This document shows, piece after piece, positions 50,856 through 61,000 of a DNA stretch of 64,000 bases (positions are counted from its first letter, which is position 1; every line of letters starts with the position of its first letter). The translations under genes and the position numbers were made by a program. Origin of the DNA: an uncultured Neglectibacter sp. (GTDB lineage: Bacteria; Bacillota; Clostridia; Oscillospirales; Acutalibacteraceae). A model generated the notes under the pieces. It was not told the origin of the DNA, ran no database searches, and saw nothing but the letters and a program-made list of their open reading frames with translations. The stretch lies in contig CAJFSY010000007.1 in NCBI GenBank assembly GCA_904419785.1, forward strand, positions 29,729 through 93,728, given 5' to 3'.

Positions 50856-50879
50856 AAAACCGGAACTGGTTCCGGTTTT
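50856..50879. repeat. Element palindrome P4
   Basis: Arms AAAACCGGAAC and GTTCCGGTTTT, centre TG; abuts the stop codon (50881-50879) of the hydrolase gene. Confidence 0.9.
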
Positions 50880-53392
50880 TATTCTTTCAGCTGAGGCCAT
50901 GCCTGCTCCGCGTAGATCACTCCACCAGAGGATGGGCTTCCGTAATAGTACAAAGCCAGATGGAGGTGCGCCCCGTAAGAATTACCTGTATTGCCCACAT
51001 AACCCAGCAACTGTCCCTCCTGGACATACTGGCCCTGCTGTGCCACCGCTACAGTCATGTGGGCATAGCGGGATTCCCAGCCGTTTTCGTGGTCTATAAA
51101 CACACAGTTGCCATAGGAGGCCAATCCATCACTTCCCTGGAGATTTCCATATCCATTCTGGACGTAGGATACTGTCCCCGCTGCCGCCGCATAGACTGGC
51201 TGCCCCTCAATCCCACTGAAAGAGATGTCAATACCCTCATGCCCGTCATATGTAGTCCAAGTGTGTCCCGGGAACGGATAAGCAAAAAATCCGTTGGCAA
51301 TGGCGCTGCGGTCTCCCATGCCGCCCTGGGTTACCTGATAGTAACGCAGCACATGATCTACATACTCCGGATCGCCATACCCGCTCCATCCCATGGCAGC
51401 AGCCTGCATGTCAGAGAACTCCTGGGCGTTTTCCTTGCTGTATCCGCCATAGTGCTCCAGAGCCCAGGTAAGATACCCTCCTCCAAAGTTATAAGACTGC
51501 AAAGCCAAGCTGATACTGGCAATATCCGATGGCCCGAACGACCCGGCCTGGCTGAGGTAATCCGCCAGCAGCTCCGTACCGAAATCCAGGGATTCCTCCA
51601 CCGGCACAGGCGTCCCTACCGGATAGCCCATGCCTTCGGCGCACTGCATCACGTCCCCATGGACCAGTTCAACGTTACCGCCGGATTCCTGCATCACCAC
51701 AGCGGCTACCAGCGGCACATATTCCGGAATACCGTTATTCTGGCAAGCTTCCCGGATTTGAGGCATCAGTTCCAAGACTTGTTCCGACAATCCCACATTG
51801 GTGGCGCTCCCGCCCATACGGAACACGCCTACCACTGCTAACATCAGCAGCAATGGGATAAAAAATATCGCGGTAATCGCTCCCCAGGATTTTTGTGAAC
51901 TCTGGAAAGATGATACCGCGTTTTGTACTGCTTCTTTAATTTGCTCTGTAAGTTTCTGAGCCAACTTTTCCCCTGCTTGGATAGCAAAGCCTACGCCACC
52001 CGTAGCGGCTGAGCCGGCAACACCCACAGCAGCTCCTCCGCCAGCCTGCGCCATTACGGCTTGTCCGTAGTTCGCAAATGACCGTACCTGTGCCGCCCCG
52101 CTGGCAAGGGCCGGGGTCTGATTACTGATCTGGTTTACAGTGGCGTCCCTCTGCCAGGTATTCAACTCCACTTTTCCACTGATCTTGACAGAAGAATCCG
52201 TCTCTTTCACCTTCAGCTGGGAATTGCCGGATTTTTTCTTTTCATAATCGGCTTTTTTCTTTTCGGGGTGTCCATTTTGACCACGCTTATCCTGCGTAGT
52301 GTTCTTCGCGCTTTTGGATGGTACGCTTTCCGGCTCCCGGCTTTCCGTATGGAAAACCGCACCTTGTTCTTCTGTATGTACCTGCCCCTCACCGGTATCC
52401 CCGGACTTATGGCTCTCAAGGCTTGTGTTTTGTTCCGGGTGAAAATCGTATGCTGTTTGAGCCGGTTCCGGATACAGTTCCGATGATGGTGGCACCTCAA
52501 GATCAACGGGCTCAGACTCGCTGGTGCGCAGTTCCGGTTTCCTGACAATATAGGAGCTGCCCTGGTAACCATCCTCTCCACTATCCCCTTCTGTGGGTTT
52601 AGCAGTCTTTACCGCATTCTGAGCGAATGCCACTCCCTGAGGAGGACCGTCCCCAAGGGTGTCCTCCAGGGTTTTCAATTTGCCGCTGCCGGGGGAATGA
52701 GGCACCTGGAAAACAGGGACAGGCTGAACGCTCGGCTCCTGCATTGACTTCACGTCTTGTCCGGTTGCCCGTTTTATCTCCTGTTTGTGTGTCTGTGGCT
52801 GATCCACTTCCTGGACAGACCGGACAGGCTCTTTCTCTTTTGAAGCTTTTTTAATAGCTTCTCCGGCCTCCTTCAGAATGGTTTCCCCGGCTTGCCCCGC
52901 CTTTTCTAAGACAGCGTCCGACGCCTGCTGCTCGGGTGATTCCCCCCTCTCCCCGTCACTCTGACCTTTGCTGCCGCGAACCAGTCCAACACCTTCCCCA
53001 GCCAAACGCCTGACTGTTCCCTTTCCCTGTTTCTCCGGTGATTTTACACTTTTCCCCGCGCTAACACCAAGCACTGCCGCTGTTTCCTTTTTATCCGCAG
53101 TGCGAACGTCCTTTGCAGGGCGCTTCCGCTGGGGCTTTTTCTTTTTGACGAGAAACGCCCCTTTTCCCAATAAAAATGATTTTTTGTTTCTTTTTCTTAC
53201 CTGTTTTCGCCGAAACCGTTTAAACTTCTTAGGGCGGCTCTTCTGCTCCCGGAGCTGGCCTAAAGCTTTCATTTCTTTTTTCTCAGCACTTTCTGATATT
53301 TCCTGCTTATTTTTTCCAATTTTTGGCTTTTGCTGGACATCATCCTTTCCTGTTAGTGTTTCTTTTTTCTGTTCCTTCTCTTTATGGGACAT
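50879..53392 (-). CDS. Conjugation-type cell-wall hydrolase: SLT transglycosylase plus M23 peptidase
   Basis: 837-aa bitopic protein of the CD1107/TcpG-like kind found in Gram-positive type IV secretion systems. A Lys/Arg-rich cytosolic N-terminus (about 1-110) is followed by a long low-complexity region, one membrane helix (about 508-527), a lysozyme-like domain (about 535-690, with Glu in AVVMQESGGN), and an M23 endopeptidase (about 700-837) with HEGIDIS, YAHMTVA and HLHLALYYYG, all zinc ligands kept. It would open peptidoglycan for the mating channel. AGGAGG precedes ATG 53392. Confidence 0.88.
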   Translation of the reverse strand: MSHKEKEQKKETLTGKDDVQQKPKIGKNKQEISESAEKKEMKALGQLREQKSRPKKFKRFRRKQVRKRNKKSFLLGKGAFLVKKKKPQRKRPAKDVRTADKKETAAVLGVSAGKSVKSPEKQGKGTVRRLAGEGVGLVRGSKGQSDGERGESPEQQASDAVLEKAGQAGETILKEAGEAIKKASKEKEPVRSVQEVDQPQTHKQEIKRATGQDVKSMQEPSVQPVPVFQVPHSPGSGKLKTLEDTLGDGPPQGVAFAQNAVKTAKPTEGDSGEDGYQGSSYIVRKPELRTSESEPVDLEVPPSSELYPEPAQTAYDFHPEQNTSLESHKSGDTGEGQVHTEEQGAVFHTESREPESVPSKSAKNTTQDKRGQNGHPEKKKADYEKKKSGNSQLKVKETDSSVKISGKVELNTWQRDATVNQISNQTPALASGAAQVRSFANYGQAVMAQAGGGAAVGVAGSAATGGVGFAIQAGEKLAQKLTEQIKEAVQNAVSSFQSSQKSWGAITAIFFIPLLLMLAVVGVFRMGGSATNVGLSEQVLELMPQIREACQNNGIPEYVPLVAAVVMQESGGNVELVHGDVMQCAEGMGYPVGTPVPVEESLDFGTELLADYLSQAGSFGPSDIASISLALQSYNFGGGYLTWALEHYGGYSKENAQEFSDMQAAAMGWSGYGDPEYVDHVLRYYQVTQGGMGDRSAIANGFFAYPFPGHTWTTYDGHEGIDISFSGIEGQPVYAAAAGTVSYVQNGYGNLQGSDGLASYGNCVFIDHENGWESRYAHMTVAVAQQGQYVQEGQLLGYVGNTGNSYGAHLHLALYYYGSPSSGGVIYAEQAWPQLKE

Positions 53393-53399
53393 ACTGTCT

Positions 53400-53496
53400 C
53401 CTCCTTTTTTGCAAAATAAAAAACCGGAACTGGTTCCGGTTTTACTCTACAATTTCTATTTTGTTCGGTATCCTATCTTCTAAAATAAATCACTAT
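53400..53496. repeat. 97-bp direct repeat, copy A (contains palindrome P5, 53420-53443)
   Basis: Identical to copy B (53704-53800) at 91 of 97 positions without gaps. It includes a ribosome-site-bearing edge, the palindrome (centre TG) and the last codons of the flanking minus-strand gene. Confidence 0.9.
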
Positions 53497-53696
53497 AAGA
53501 GAATGTCTTTTTCACATAGCACTAAACGCCCAATACGATTACGCTGGATCAACTCAAGTCCTACAGCAGCACTTCCCGCATAAGGTTCATAAAATGTACA
53601 CCCAAGAAGGTTATTCGCCTCTAATAGTGCATCAATATAACCCACTAATGATCTCTTTGCACCTGGATAGCGCAAAGGATTAGTTGTCTCAGGCAA
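53493..53696 (-). pseudogene. DNA adenine methylase (D12 class), N-terminal fragment
   Basis: 67 aa from TTG 53696 (GGAGG upstream). PLRYPGAKRSLVGYIDALL and TFYEPYAGSAAVGLELIQRN are the S-adenosylmethionine-binding start of D12/Dam-type methylases. The frame ends at LCEKDILL, where intact relatives continue with further domains including the catalytic DPPY, so the fragment cannot methylate DNA. The break point is the junction with the 97-bp repeat: its last codons and following DNA match the end of the toxin gene. Confidence 0.85.
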
Positions 53697-53703
53697 AATA
53701 CCA

Positions 53704-53800
53704 CCTCCTTTTTTACAAAAGAAAAAACCGGAACTAGTTCCGGTTTTACTCTACAATTTCTATTTTGCTCGGTAGCCTATCTTCTAAAACAAATCACTAT
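53704..53800. repeat. 97-bp direct repeat, copy B (contains palindrome P6, 53724-53747)
   Basis: Copy B carries the toxin gene's real 3' end and palindrome P6 (centre TA). The two copies bracket the methylase fragment. Confidence 0.9.
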
Positions 53801-54062
53801 GTGTGCCGGTTCTGGTCAAATACAAAATCAGCTCACTGTCGAACAATTCGTAAATCAGCAGCCAATCCGGAGTGATGTGACACTCTCGACACCCCTTGTA
53901 ATTGCCAATCAACTCATGATCTTGGTACTTTGCCGGCAATTTCTCTCCTGCTGCCAGCGTATCTACAACAATCTCAATCAGGTCAATGTTATACCCTCTT
54001 TTGATTGCTGTCTTTAAGTCTTTCTTAAACCTTCCAGTCTGAACGATCCGATACTTACTCAT
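53784..54062 (-). CDS. YafQ/RelE-family mRNA interferase toxin
   Basis: 92-aa toxin. KYRIVQTGRFKKDLKTAIKR opens the RelE-type fold; HELIGNYKGCRECHITPDWL and LIYELFDSELILYLTRTGTHSDLF are the conserved YafQ blocks with the catalytic His/Asp residues. It cleaves mRNA on the ribosome unless bound by its antitoxin. It overlaps the antitoxin gene by 8 bp and helps retain the element. Confidence 0.92.
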   Translation of the reverse strand: MSKYRIVQTGRFKKDLKTAIKRGYNIDLIEIVVDTLAAGEKLPAKYQDHELIGNYKGCRECHITPDWLLIYELFDSELILYLTRTGTHSDLF

Positions 54063-54312
54063 TATCCAAATCCCCTACCAGTTCAGCAAAAGAACCGTAA
54101 GTCTTTTTGTGAGGATCTCTTTTTAATTTCTGTACTTCCTCAATGGCTTCGATCGTATCCGCATTAGGTATACCATAGCGAATCACATTCATCATATATC
54201 GCACAAGATTTCCCTTTACGTTCTCTCCATTACCTGCAACAATGCTCTTATAAGCATTGTAAATGTCTCGATCCATCGTAAATGAACAGGTCACAGTCTT
54301 AGAATTACTCAT
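54055..54312 (-). CDS. RelB/DinJ-family antitoxin
   Basis: 85-aa antitoxin. The N-terminal ribbon-helix-helix (TVTCSFTMDRDIYNAYKSIV) binds DNA; the C-terminal tail (KKTYGSFAELVGDLDNE) would wrap the toxin. AGGAGG precedes ATG 54312. Expected to repress its own promoter. Confidence 0.9.
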   Translation of the reverse strand: MSNSKTVTCSFTMDRDIYNAYKSIVAGNGENVKGNLVRYMMNVIRYGIPNADTIEAIEEVQKLKRDPHKKTYGSFAELVGDLDNE

Positions 54313-54358
54313 AACAGTCGCCTCCTAATATGACCAAGATAAATTGCTTAGTAACCAT

Positions 54359-54387
54359 AGTATACTTAGTTTTCCTCAAAATGTCAA
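54359..54387 (-). promoter_or_regulatory. Promoter/operator of the toxin-antitoxin operon
   Basis: Minus-strand TTGACA (54387-54382), 17 bp, TATACT (54364-54359). The -10 lies inside the palindrome AGTATACT (54359-54366), and ACTAAG is repeated on both sides, fitting repression by the RelB-like protein. Confidence 0.8.
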
Positions 54388-54412
54388 CTTTATCTCTGTT
54401 TTATCAAAGGTA

Positions 54413-54436
54413 AAAACCGGAACCAGTTCCGGTTTT
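54413..54436. repeat. Element palindrome P7
   Basis: Arms AAAACCGGAAC and GTTCCGGTTTT, centre CA; between the sortase stop and the toxin-antitoxin promoter. Confidence 0.9.
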
Positions 54437-54444
54437 TAGTAACA

Positions 54445-54518
54445 GCCCTTTCCCACACTTCCGAAAGTTGTCTCCCGGAAGCATGGGAAAGGGCTGCGGT
54501 TTTACCCGCAGCCCCATG
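54445..54518 (-). terminator. Long hairpin after the sortase operon
   Basis: CAGCCCTTTCCCA pairs with TGGGAAAGGGCTG, with CTTCCG/CGGAAG inside; next to it GCTGCGG pairs with CCGCAGC. No clean T-run follows, so P7 may complete termination. Confidence 0.6.
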
Positions 54519-54522
54519 GGTT

Positions 54523-55308
54523 TTACTGCTTCACAGCCACTACCACAAGCCGCCCGTTTTCCTGGGAATACTCGCAGGTGGCGAGGGTTAGCAGCTTATC
54601 TCCGTACACCGGAGCGATTCCGGTATTGTACAGCGATTTCTCCAAGAGGTTTTCCGACATCTCTTCAAACTCCAATTCATTCATGTAGATGCAGTTAAAA
54701 ATGCTCCAATCCTTTTCATACACAGTACCGGAAGCCCTCATGACAGCGGCCACCCGGTACTGGTCTATACCGTTAGCCGTTTCCCAGGTAATCAAGGGGT
54801 GTTCCTCATAGTAACTGTACTTGGCGTATTTGTGCAGACAGGAGAACATGGTCCCATCATTCATGTGATGGCCATATACAATCAAGTTATCTGCCCGGTC
54901 CACACTGCATCGGGCGTCTAAAAAAGGGACTCCGTGCTCATTGGGGCTTTTCTCAAAACTGCGCTTGAGATAATATTCCGGTTCATCTAAGGTCTGCATG
55001 ACCGGATAATCCAGATTTGTGCCTTCAATGGATACCCATCCGATACAGTCCGAGTTTTCTTCCTGCAGCAAAGAGATGTCATGGCCCGTCTTTTCCTGGC
55101 CGGAGGCACCAGCAGCGGTTTCCGTCCCGCTGCCGGTCTCTCCACTCAAATCTGTAATAGATTTTGCCTGGACAGTCCCCCGGAGCCGGTCAAAAATCTG
55201 TTCCTGCTCCGCGTTGTCCTGGAACTGGGCAACCAGCCCCACCACCGCCCAAACAGCGGCGGCAGCCAGCAGAACAGCCGCAAAGGCAATGGCTGCTTTC
55301 CGCGGCAT
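54523..55308 (-). CDS. Class B sortase
   Basis: 261-aa membrane-anchored transpeptidase: N-terminal helix (about 5-27), linker, and a sortase B catalytic domain with His147/148 (VYGHHM), Cys245 (LATCEYSQE) and Arg253. It would anchor the PKTG-bearing surface protein encoded upstream. Its ATG overlaps the stop of the preceding gene (TAATG), so the two are translationally coupled. Confidence 0.93.
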   Translation of the reverse strand: MPRKAAIAFAAVLLAAAAVWAVVGLVAQFQDNAEQEQIFDRLRGTVQAKSITDLSGETGSGTETAAGASGQEKTGHDISLLQEENSDCIGWVSIEGTNLDYPVMQTLDEPEYYLKRSFEKSPNEHGVPFLDARCSVDRADNLIVYGHHMNDGTMFSCLHKYAKYSYYEEHPLITWETANGIDQYRVAAVMRASGTVYEKDWSIFNCIYMNELEFEEMSENLLEKSLYNTGIAPVYGDKLLTLATCEYSQENGRLVVVAVKQ

Positions 55309-58046
55309 TACTGATAACCTCCTGACCTGCGGCGGTACTTCCTAAACCAGATAACCCCCACTACAGCCAAGCCAGCCAGAGCGGCTCCCGCTAACACGAT
55401 CAATACGATCAACAAGGGCTTCGTTTCATCAAATACAACAGGCGTTTCCCCCGACCCCTCCAAAAAGGTCGAGAGTTCGATTTCCTGCAAGGTTTCTTCC
55501 TGCGTTACCTCGTAACTGATCTTTTGGGATTTCTCTCCATAGAAAAGCTCCATAGAGTATGTCCCTGCAGGAACACGGATAAGACGGTGGGGACGCCCGT
55601 CTGTCAGCCAGTTGGCCAATTCCTCCCCGTCTTCGTTGTACAGCACAGCTTCCACATCTGTGACCAGCTCTTTGGATTTCTCATTGACGATATTCAGGTC
55701 CACTTTTATGTATTCACAGAGGACCTCAAATTCCGTATCCAGCCCAGCGGGAATCTCCGAAGGGATTTTTTCTAACGTGTAGCCCTCCGGGACATTAATG
55801 GCTACTGCCAGCAGCGCCGTCACAGGCATATCCTCCAGGACTACTTTCCCTTCCTCATCGGTTTTTCCGGTAAGCAGCGCGTTTTTCTTATCATAGGGGT
55901 TTGCCTTGCGTTCCGCCTCCTCCTGCTCCTTTATATATTCCTTCATCTCCTGGCTCACATCCGTGGTATCCTGCACAGGCTTTTCCTGGGGTAAGGGGTC
56001 ATCCGTCTCTCCCGCGAAAAGCCCGATCGTAACGTCCTCCAGGGGCAACCCGTCATCGTCCACAACAGTCAATACCAGGTTGCGCTGGGTAGCGGTAAAC
56101 TCAAATTGCAGCTTCACATTTTCCCCAGCCGCCAGGGAGAAAGATTGTCCATCGGGCAGTTCATACCCCTTATTGGGGTTGCTGTCCACAGGCGACACCG
56201 TATACGTCCCCGGTGGGACAGATACCGTAACAGAACCGGTTTCATCTGTTTTATATTCTTTGTGATATCCGGATTTCTCCGAGGTATTCCCTGTAATTTG
56301 GAACAAAAAACCTTCTTTTGTCCCGTTATCTGCCTCCACGGAAATGGTCACCTGACCGCTGGTAGGCGCGGGGGTTTCCGTGGGCCTGGGCGTGGATACA
56401 GGCTTTGGCGTAGGCGTTGCCGACGGCGTCGGAGTCGCCTGGGGTTTATTCGTGATCCCACCGCCTGTATTCCCATTACTGGGAGGCGTGGGGACTGGCG
56501 TAACGGGTTTCGGAGTCTCTTCCGGCTTTGGGGTAGGTGTTGGCGTTGGCGAAGGCGTTTCCGGGACCTGGATCTCTTCCGCCTGCCCGGTTACTTTCAC
56601 GGCTCCGTTGTACTTGGCGGTAATATCCACAGAACCACCCAAGGTCCCCTGCACTTTCCGCGTGTTGATCGCTTCCATCATTTTAGAGGCGCTGGGGTAT
56701 TCCTCCTGCTTCCCGTCCCCCCATTCCACGGAGAAGGCAAGGACAGTTTCCCCTTCTTTTTCCGTGGTGCGCAAGATCACATCTTCGTCTTCCGGGCCTG
56801 AAACATAGACTTCCCCGTCCTCAGCCCGGATGGTTTCCCCATCCCATAAAGTGATCTCACTCTGTTTTCCACCTTCCAGTGATGCTTCGGGCAGAGAAAA
56901 GGCAATGGGGGTGGGATTCAGTTCATACCCTTTTGGCGCTGTCACCTGTACCAGCTGGTATTCGCCGGGAATCAGGCTGCTCATCACGATCCTCCCTTTG
57001 GAGTCAGTCTTGAGCCCGCCTTTCACCTTGGCCCCGTCCCGGTACAGGTTATAACCTGCCCCGGCAACAGCCTTTCCGCCGTCCATCAAGGTAAACTCAA
57101 AACTGCCTTTCTCCGGACCGGACAGAGATACCCGGTCATACATGAGTATCTCCACTGGTATCTGGTAAGACAAGGGCTGTACCGTTTCCTTTCCGCTTGT
57201 CAAAGTACGTACCGCCCCTTTGGTAGTGACAGATAACATGGCTTTCCCGGTGCCAAGCCCGGTCAAGACAGCTATGTCCCCATCGAGTTTTACTCCTGCG
57301 TTGGCCGCCCCGCTGATAACCCGCACATCCTGGGACTGTACAGGAGCGCCGGTGCTGTCCAGGCATCGGGCCAGTTCCAGCACCGCCTCATCATGGCCCC
57401 GGGCCAGGACAAGCCGTTTTGCTTCCTGGTCCTCCTGGTACACCGCCGCGCCCAGCTCAATGGTAAGGTCCCCGCCAAAGGAGGCGGGCAGCTTCTGCAC
57501 AGGGTTCCCGGACACGTCCCAGGTGACGCCATGATACCAATCGTCCCCACGGGATTCCAGAGCGGCCCAATCTGAGATGGCGTTTCCCGAAAGATCGATC
57601 CGTTTCGCGCTGCGCAAATACTGTAAGCCCTCAGGGTTGGTGATTTTCTCCAGGCTGCCTTCCCCCTGGTAAGACGCGCTGACCTGCCCGCTAAAAGCGT
57701 CCAGTACCGCATAAACGTCTTTTCCGCTTTGGCCTTTGACCGCTTCAAACACCCTTTTTCGCAAAATAGCGTCTGGAAAAATCCAGACGCCCTCTTCATT
57801 CTTCAAATCTTCTTCTGATGAAATGGTAAACGTATCGCCGGGTTCCTCCGGCTCCGTAGCTTCACCGCCACCCGGTTTTTCCGCTGATCCCGGAGTAGTT
57901 GTGGAGACAGATAAACTGTCCTCTTCCGCACTGTCACTGGACTCTAGCCCCACCGGCATGGCATACACTGCCATGGCAGGCGATATCACAATAGACGCTG
58001 ATATTCCAAGTGCCAGGAACAGCACGCATAATTTCTTGATTTTCAC
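55308..58046 (-). CDS. SpaA-like surface protein with Pro-rich stalk and membrane anchor
   Basis: 912-aa exported protein. The signal peptide (about 1-29) is followed by a leucine-rich-like segment (YLRSAKRIDLSGNAISDW, about 125-150), prealbumin-like SpaA/Cna-B domains (about 300-400 and 580-860) and a PTPTP-type stalk (about 500-570). A C-terminal membrane helix (about 880-903) ends in RKYRRRSGGYQ. No LPxTG or NPxTN motif precedes the helix, so it stays in the membrane and may be the basal part of the adhesin. It lies between the large adhesin and sortase B in one operon. Confidence 0.82.
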   Translation of the reverse strand: MKIKKLCVLFLALGISASIVISPAMAVYAMPVGLESSDSAEEDSLSVSTTTPGSAEKPGGGEATEPEEPGDTFTISSEEDLKNEEGVWIFPDAILRKRVFEAVKGQSGKDVYAVLDAFSGQVSASYQGEGSLEKITNPEGLQYLRSAKRIDLSGNAISDWAALESRGDDWYHGVTWDVSGNPVQKLPASFGGDLTIELGAAVYQEDQEAKRLVLARGHDEAVLELARCLDSTGAPVQSQDVRVISGAANAGVKLDGDIAVLTGLGTGKAMLSVTTKGAVRTLTSGKETVQPLSYQIPVEILMYDRVSLSGPEKGSFEFTLMDGGKAVAGAGYNLYRDGAKVKGGLKTDSKGRIVMSSLIPGEYQLVQVTAPKGYELNPTPIAFSLPEASLEGGKQSEITLWDGETIRAEDGEVYVSGPEDEDVILRTTEKEGETVLAFSVEWGDGKQEEYPSASKMMEAINTRKVQGTLGGSVDITAKYNGAVKVTGQAEEIQVPETPSPTPTPTPKPEETPKPVTPVPTPPSNGNTGGGITNKPQATPTPSATPTPKPVSTPRPTETPAPTSGQVTISVEADNGTKEGFLFQITGNTSEKSGYHKEYKTDETGSVTVSVPPGTYTVSPVDSNPNKGYELPDGQSFSLAAGENVKLQFEFTATQRNLVLTVVDDDGLPLEDVTIGLFAGETDDPLPQEKPVQDTTDVSQEMKEYIKEQEEAERKANPYDKKNALLTGKTDEEGKVVLEDMPVTALLAVAINVPEGYTLEKIPSEIPAGLDTEFEVLCEYIKVDLNIVNEKSKELVTDVEAVLYNEDGEELANWLTDGRPHRLIRVPAGTYSMELFYGEKSQKISYEVTQEETLQEIELSTFLEGSGETPVVFDETKPLLIVLIVLAGAALAGLAVVGVIWFRKYRRRSGGYQ

Positions 58047-58061
58047 TAGATAAAGTCCTCC

Positions 58062-61000
58062 TTATCTTGCTCTCTTTTTGCGATAGATCAGCCAGCCTCC
58101 CACCGCTGCCGCTGCGGCCACCAGGACTCCGGCATACACCGGTGCGGGTATTCTGGTATCCCCTGTCTTGGGGACATCGGGAGTACCGCGGGGCCTGTCT
58201 ACCATGACAACCTTCTGGATTTCCCCTGTGGACAGCACATCAAAGGTGATGGGGTCCGCTATCTCATATCCTCTCGGCGCGGATACTTCCTTGAGCACAT
58301 AGCCTTTTCCCACAGGAAGGCGTTCCAGTTCATGGGGCTGGCCATTGGTCACCCAGGTATCGATCAGGCTCCCGTCCGGGCCGTACAGTTCCAAGGTTGC
58401 CCCGGCAAGTTCCGCTCCGTCAGTGATATCTGTTTTGGAAATCTGCACCTTTGTATGGTCATTTATAATTGGGTCTACCACTATTTCTTCACTGTCTACT
58501 GTTATATGGACAGGCTTTTTCTCTAAAACGTAACCGTCCAGAGTTTCCAGCTCCACCAGGAGGTATTCCCCTGTGGGCACAGGCGGGAACTCATAATGCC
58601 CATTCTTGTCCGTTTCAGCGGTGGTAATGGCGGTTTCTTTCGTAAATTTGGTTTCATCGGGAAGGAACAATCCAAACAGGACGCCTTCCAGGGGATTTTC
58701 GTCCACATCGGTCTTATTGCCGCTGATGATACCCTCTGTGCGGATGGTGACCGTCTGGTCCTCGTCCTCGATATCTGTATGGACAGCCACTTCTTTCCCG
58801 TCCTTGTACAGGGTTTCAAAAACTACAATAGATTTACCCCCCAGGGCGGAAGCATTGAAGGTGAAAGTAACTTCCACCACTCCGTCGGCTGTTTTGGGGG
58901 TAAAGGTCTTTTCCGCTGTGACTTCCTTTCCGTCCACCAACAGCTTTTCGCCGGTCCCCTTGTCCATGAGGACGCCCTTGAGGGTGTATTCCTTACCAGG
59001 GGTCAAGCCGCTGTATCTTACCTCGTCTGTGATGGTCACCTCTTCCAGAGGGTCCGTTTCTTTCTCACCCTCTCCCACCGTGGCGGTGGTGCCGATTTCC
59101 GGTTTTCCAAAGCTTACCGTCTGCCCGGCGTCGTTGATATCGGTATGGGCCGCAACTTCTTTCCCGTCCCAGGAAAGAGTTTCAAAAACAACCACGGATT
59201 TCCCCGCAAGAGCGCTGGCGTCGAAGGTAAAGGGCACTTCCACGGTCCCGTCTGTTTTTTCCGCGATAAACTGCACCTCGGCGGTCACTTTCTTACCGCC
59301 CACCAGCAGCGGCTCCTCTGTGGCCTTGTCCATCAGGATACCGGAAACCGTGTAGCTTTTCCCTACGGACAGCCCTGTATACTCCACCTTGTCCACAAGG
59401 GTGATCTCCCCGGCAGGCTCAGCGGAATGGCTCCCGTTTACTGTAGCAGTGGTGCCCAGGGAAGGTTCGCCAAAAGTAACAGTCTGGCCCTGGTCCTCCA
59501 GGTCCGCGTGCACGGCAATTTCCAACCCGTCCTTATACAATGTTTCAAAAACAACCACTACTTTGCCGCTCATCCCGGTGGCGTTGAACGTAAAAGGAAT
59601 ATCCACCGTGCCTTTTTCCGCGGGAGCCACAAAAGTCGCCTCGGCGGTCACCTTTTCGTCGTTTACCAGCAGGGGTTCTTTGGTAGCCTTATCCATCAAG
59701 ACACCCTTAATGGTATATGTCTGGCCAACCGTCAGGCCGCTGTAGGAAACCGTGTCCACAATGGTCACTTTCCCTGCGGCTTGTGCAGTATGCTGCCCGT
59801 CCACAGTTGCAGTGGTGCCGATCTTGGGAGCCACAAAGGTCACCGTCTGGCCTTCGTCCTCAATATCGGCATGGGTGGCAACTTCCCGGTCTTCTTCGTA
59901 CAAGGTTTCAAAAACAACCACCTTTTTGCCATCCAGCGCGGAGGCGTCAAAGGTAAACTCCACCTCCACGGTCCCGGCGCTGTTCCCGGCTTTAAATTCC
60001 TTTTCAGAAGTGACTTCCTTGCCGTCGACCAACAACTTTTCCCCAGTTTCCTTATCCATGAGGACGCCCTTGAGGGTATAGGTCTTACCTACAGTCAGCC
60101 CGCTGTATTCCACCACGTCGGTGATGGTCACTTTGGCGGCAGGGGCAGCGTTTTTCTCTCCGTTTACAGTAGCCGTCGTGCCGATCTCCGGCTCCCCGCC
60201 GCCGTAATGGTCATCAATAGTGCCAAGCTCGATCACTGTATCATTGCGGGAAATCGTCACATGGGGGACGGTTACCAGCTCGTACCCTTCGTTGGCCTCA
60301 CACCGCAGTTCCTCAATGGTATAGGTGTCGTAGGGCAGGGCGCAAAGCTTGTCCTGGGTTTCCACGATCCAGCCCTCGGTGGTCAAGCCAAACCAGGTAC
60401 CGGCGTGATCGTCCCAAAGAGATTCGTCCTCTTCCTCATCATTCCCGTTGGTGTTCTGGCTGTGGGGGTTCCACTCCGTTTCCGTGCGCACCTCGCCGTT
60501 TTCGTCAGTCACCACGATGTGGACCTCGCCGGTAGTCTCGGAGATCAGCTTGAAAGCCACATTGGCGAACCGGTGCATATTGTCCTCACCGGCCTTGACA
60601 AATTGCAGATCGCCCCGGATCACCTGGTTATAGGCCGCGTTCCCTTCCCCTCGGAACTCGATCACTTCGCCGTCCTTTCGGATTTGGAAATCACGCACCT
60701 TCTGGTCTGTGTGCAGATACCCCTCGCCGGGCTTTGTCTCAACCATCTGGTAGGTGCCGTAAGGCAGGGCGCGGGGGTCTGTTTTCGCAATGCCGTCCTT
60801 TACCACGATTGTGGCGCACACCTCTCCGGGCTGGTACAGCGCGCCGTCCACATAAACCGCGTTTTTGCTCCGGTTGGTGATCTCGAAAATCGTCCCGTCC
60901 AGGCTGGCGCCGCCCAAGGGGGTCAGCAGGCCGGATTCCAGGTCACGTTTCTCAATCAGGACGCCGCCCCGCACAACCTCGTTGGGGCAGGTAAACCGAT

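Noticed and set aside
53493..53696. Functional small methyltransferase
   Set aside because: Only the N-terminal SAM-binding part is present and the catalytic DPPY region is missing; called a fragment instead.
46186..54436. CRISPR array
   Set aside because: The repeats are palindromes with irregular spacing of 0.3 to 9 kb and genes in between; no spacers and no cas genes.
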